A stretch of 64,000 nucleotides of DNA from Chitinophaga hostae (lineage in GTDB: Bacteria; Bacteroidota; Bacteroidia; Chitinophagales; Chitinophagaceae): contig NZ_JAGTXB010000016.1 of NCBI RefSeq assembly GCF_018224885.1, positions 1 to 64,000 of the forward strand, in the 5' to 3' direction. The notes under the pieces were generated by a model. That model was not told the DNA's origin, made no database searches, and saw only the letters and a list, made by a program, of their open reading frames with translations. Shown piece after piece: positions 62,101 to 64,000 of this stretch. How positions within the stretch are numbered: position 1 is the first letter of the stretch; each line of letters starts with the position of its first letter. A program made the position numbers and the translations under genes.

Positions 62101-64000
62101 GTTTTCAAATGCCAGGAAGTTATCGAACAGATCGCCCGGAATTTCCATCCAGCGTTGCATATCATTAAGCGATGTATACTGATGTTCACGGCTCTGCACC
62201 TGTTGCTGCTGTATTTGCTGCAGCCATGCGGAAATGCCCTGTTCTCTGTCTATCGTGGTATGGAAAGGCAGTGTATTGATATACATCCCTACCCTTTTTT
62301 CCACACCCGGCAGATCGTCCGGACGACCGGAAACCGTTACGCCGTAAGTCACCTGTTGCTGACCGGTGTACCGGTATAACAGGTACGCCCATACGCCCTG
62401 GATCACCGTGTTCACCGTGATGCGATGCTGCTGTGCGTATGACAACAGCTGCTTCGCTTTGGCGCCTGTGAGCTGCATTTCCTGTACTTCGTAGGTTCCC
62501 TTTCCTTTGGTACGTTCTGCGGTGGCGCTGATGAAAGGTAACAATGTTCCACCGCTTACTGATGCCAGGTAGCCTTTCCAGTACAACATATCTTCCTCCG
62601 GATCACGACGTTCCAGGTAGCGGATATAATCTTCGTATTTCTCTTCTTCCGCAACGGCCGGTTTTTTGCCTGCCAGCAGCAGCTCGTATGTTTGTAACAA
62701 TTCTTCCACCACTACTGATCCGGACCATCCATCCAGCAAAAGATGGTGGAAAGTCCATACCATGCGGTATTGCTCATCCGTTAACCGTATCAGGGCAATA
62801 CGCATCAGCGGAGGCGTGTTAAAATCAAAACCCTTTACCAGGTCGGCCGCTTCATAAGCCGTCCATGCTTCCTCCTGCGCGGTGGCACTTAAGTGGCGAT
62901 AGTCCAGTTCTTCAAACGGAATGGTCACCTGCGCATGCACACACTGTACCGGTATACGGAATACATTGGCAAAGAAACTGCTGCGCAATACACTGCGATG
63001 TTGCAGCAACTGCTGCCAGCTGTCTTTTAATACCGCAATATCCGGAGCATCCAATGCACAGCAGAGCTGCTGCATATAAACACCCGTGTTGCCATCATAC
63101 AATCCGTGGAACAACATTCCTTCCTGCAGGCTGCTTAACCTATACAAGCCGGTGATATGATCCCTGCGGGTGCCGCCGCCAGCATATGGCGCATCCAGGA
63201 ACTGATCCAGTTCCGCATTGGCAACTATCTCTCCCAGGCCATAATCAGATGGTGTAAATACCGGCTGCAGGCCTGCCTGGGCTACGGCATGGGTAATCAG
63301 TTGCTGCAGCTGTGCCAGGTAATTTCCTGCCAGTTCCTGTATAGTGTCTGCGTTGTAATGAAGGGTGCTATAACTCCAGTTCAATACCAGCTCCCCGTTT
63401 TCCACGGAGCCGTTCACGGAAATCTTATGGCGGATCTTAACATCTGTAACAGCGCCTGTACCTGCCGCTTCCGGAGCGCCGCTGAACCATTTACTGCTTC
63501 TTCTTGCAGCATCTACCTGGCCGAGGTAGTTAAAGGTAATATCCCATGGATCCCTGCCCTGTAGTGCTTCTTCTTTATTGATATACTTTAATACGCCATA
63601 GCCGATGCCCTTAGCAGGCAGCTGTCTCAGTTGTTCTTTTACTGCTTTTAATAAAGCAGGTGCAGCTGTGTCTGCGCTGTTGTTCAGCCATACCGGGTAA
63701 AGACTGGTAAACCAACCAATGGTATTGCTGATATCAATGTTGGCGGCAATGTCTTCACGTCCGTGTCCTTCCAGTCCAACTACCACACCGGAGCCATTCC
63801 AGGCATGCAGTGCTGCTGATAGTGCAGCCAGCAATACATCGTTGATCTCTGTATGATATGCCCTGGGTACTTCCTGTAACAATAGTTGTGTTAAGTCAGC
63901 GTTCAGGTGTATTTCATGCGTATCAATATCCTTGTCGGTCAATGCACCGTTGTACACTTTATCCACTTTCAGCGGATGATACCACTGCACGATATTTTGC
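59191..64000 (-). CDS. Non-ribosomal peptide synthetase, terminal part: E-C-A-T-TE (5' end beyond the window)
   Basis: The frame is open to the right edge, so only the last ~1602 residues are present (residue numbers below count from the GTG at 63990). Epimerisation domain, partial: 1-275 (EGHGRED, SNTIGWFTSLYPV, FNYLGQVD). Condensation domain: 283-720, active site HHLLLDG at 415-421. Adenylation domain: 740-1225 (YTSGSTGNPKG 888-898, AYGPTE, YRTGDLGRW, TPNGKVDRKAL with Lys1215). Carrier: 1238-1305, GGHSL with Ser1271. Thioesterase: 1335-1599, AHSFGG with Ser1406, Asp1433 and His1577/1578. So the preceding residue is D-configured and this is the chain-release module. By eye against GrsA, the adenylation pocket residues are D-A-Y-V-V-A-A-V-C-K, suggesting a bulky hydrophobic or aromatic residue. 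Exporter, thioesterase II and receptor genes follow. Confidence 0.96.
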   Translation of the reverse strand, partial: QNIVQWYHPLKVDKVYNGALTDKDIDTHEIHLNADLTQLLLQEVPRAYHTEINDVLLAALSAALHAWNGSGVVVGLEGHGREDIAANIDISNTIGWFTSLYPVWLNNSADTAAPALLKAVKEQLRQLPAKGIGYGVLKYINKEEALQGRDPWDITFNYLGQVDAARRSSKWFSGAPEAAGTGAVTDVKIRHKISVNGSVENGELVLNWSYSTLHYNADTIQELAGNYLAQLQQLITHAVAQAGLQPVFTPSDYGLGEIVANAELDQFLDAPYAGGGTRRDHITGLYRLSSLQEGMLFHGLYDGNTGVYMQQLCCALDAPDIAVLKDSWQQLLQHRSVLRSSFFANVFRIPVQCVHAQVTIPFEELDYRHLSATAQEEAWTAYEAADLVKGFDFNTPPLMRIALIRLTDEQYRMVWTFHHLLLDGWSGSVVVEELLQTYELLLAGKKPAVAEEEKYEDYIRYLERRDPEEDMLYWKGYLASVSGGTLLPFISATAERTKGKGTYEVQEMQLTGAKAKQLLSYAQQHRITVNTVIQGVWAYLLYRYTGQQQVTYGVTVSGRPDDLPGVEKRVGMYINTLPFHTTIDREQGISAWLQQIQQQQVQSREHQYTSLNDMQRWMEIPGDLFDNFLAFENYPVSDLLNTHQWKLQMDNIEMRDHANYPLGIAAVVGESVAVRLKYNTALLDRAYITALRGHFQQVLEFIVAHPAAKTSDIILLTEQEREHIAVDFNDAPADYSTTGKTIIDQFKERVTAAPDDIALVFEEQELTYQELDIRSNQLAHYLRSKGVQQEMLVPVCLERSPEMIIAILGILKAGGAYLPIDPSYPAARITYLLEDSHATMLISSHSLIAELDIPADIHIIRTDAERRVISQQPAEAPTVTPAPHHLAYVIYTSGSTGNPKGVMIEHKSVVNLAFSQAASLRLIPGMRTLQFAAFGFDASCYEIFNTLLSGGCLVLPRKEDLLAADKFGDMVRKQQVELVVLPPSYQHTIREELGTIKTIVSAGEPLNREDARYFQSKGIRVINAYGPTENTVCTSLTDDPLRGDTIVIGSPIGQVQVYILDQHGELCPVGVTGEICAGGEGVARGYLYRPELTAEKFIPDHFGGKAEARLYRTGDLGRWLPDGSIEYLGRIDDQVKIRGYRIELGEIENALEQLEGVSQAVVVAKGTTDNKSLIAYILPDGTFDRQAISTYLEGKLPDYMVPSLFIKIDKIPVTPNGKVDRKALPDPDAGTLSETTYTAPRNEMEAALAEIWQQLLEIDQVGIHDDFFALGGHSLLSIRLIAAIRKKLGKEIALTNIFDAPTIAGLAASLLTSDNSEQTAAAGVHHIIPLNKSKHQTAVFIIPGQDGLSDGYDELAKALTDTAAVYGIQMPGVFEGERPLYTMAGIAAQNIRWMKEQQPDGPYYLVAHSFGGYVLYEMTKQLEAAGETVAFAAILDAYAHPEHIDVLNGGTLSYQEIYYQSVVEVLEEINVITTAPPAWVTELKPLVLPLEVTAVVPFISGYLKGRMSVDKQAHVDFIMRLTDIKVSNIEVLNSYQVEGQVKADFHIIKAASSKWPGESNELGWAAHGKTVKLFTAPGDHHSMLTEDNAVAVAQYLAEQLSH

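Overview
The window looks like chromosomal DNA from a Bacteroidota member, most likely a Chitinophaga-like Chitinophagaceae species. The evidence is two SusC/SusD outer-membrane uptake pairs, an ECF sigma/FecR/STN-receptor signalling chain, a PKD-repeat protein ending in the gliding-motility-associated C-terminal domain (a type IX secretion signal), many SPII lipoproteins, weak Shine-Dalgarno sites, and a large NRPS operon. The genus is an inference from gene content. I recognised no rRNA, tRNA or CRISPR array.

Layout. 0-5 kb: a giant PKD-repeat secreted protein. 5-13.6 kb (all minus): ECF sigma factor, FecR anti-sigma factor, STN-type SusC, SusD, fasciclin-domain lipoprotein and a DUF5007-like lipoprotein, a complete regulated uptake locus with no hydrolase. 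13.7-24.9 kb: mostly metabolic and housekeeping genes (methyltransferase, LLM flavin monooxygenase, NDT-like DUF4406 protein, fused dihydroxyacetone kinase, malate:quinone oxidoreductase, DoxX-like protein, a second ECF sigma factor, an AraC remnant, an MscS channel with a CsgG-like partner, DUF4256).

25-39 kb: a second SusC/SusD pair without STN. Upstream of it lies a minus-strand catabolic set (ketose 3-epimerase-like, enolase-superfamily dehydratase, VOC, D-2-hydroxyacid dehydrogenase, ThuA, and a lipoprotein fusing an SGNH-like domain, a PVC-type dehydrogenase and cytochrome c). A divergent AraC/cupin regulator sits beside it. This looks like a locus for import and oxidation of a sugar or sugar acid. 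39-42.4 kb: a PhoX-like lipoprotein and a di-heme cytochrome c peroxidase with an imelysin-like N-terminal extension. 42.6-43.9 kb: a DDE transposase.

44-51.4 kb: a three-gene surface system (coiled-coil/beta-barrel protein, small Ig-like secreted protein, large RHS-N-like/PA14 protein that seems truncated beside the transposase). 52-53.1 kb: a frameshifted nitronate monooxygenase. 53.2-64 kb (all minus): the end of an NRPS (E-C-A-T-TE, entering from the right edge), a cyclic-peptide ABC exporter, a type II thioesterase, a TonB-dependent outer-membrane protein and a CsgG-like protein paralogous to the one beside MscS. Short spacings suggest one operon that makes, edits, exports and perhaps re-imports or senses a peptide. 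The least understood parts are the 44-51 kb surface system and the CsgG-like proteins.
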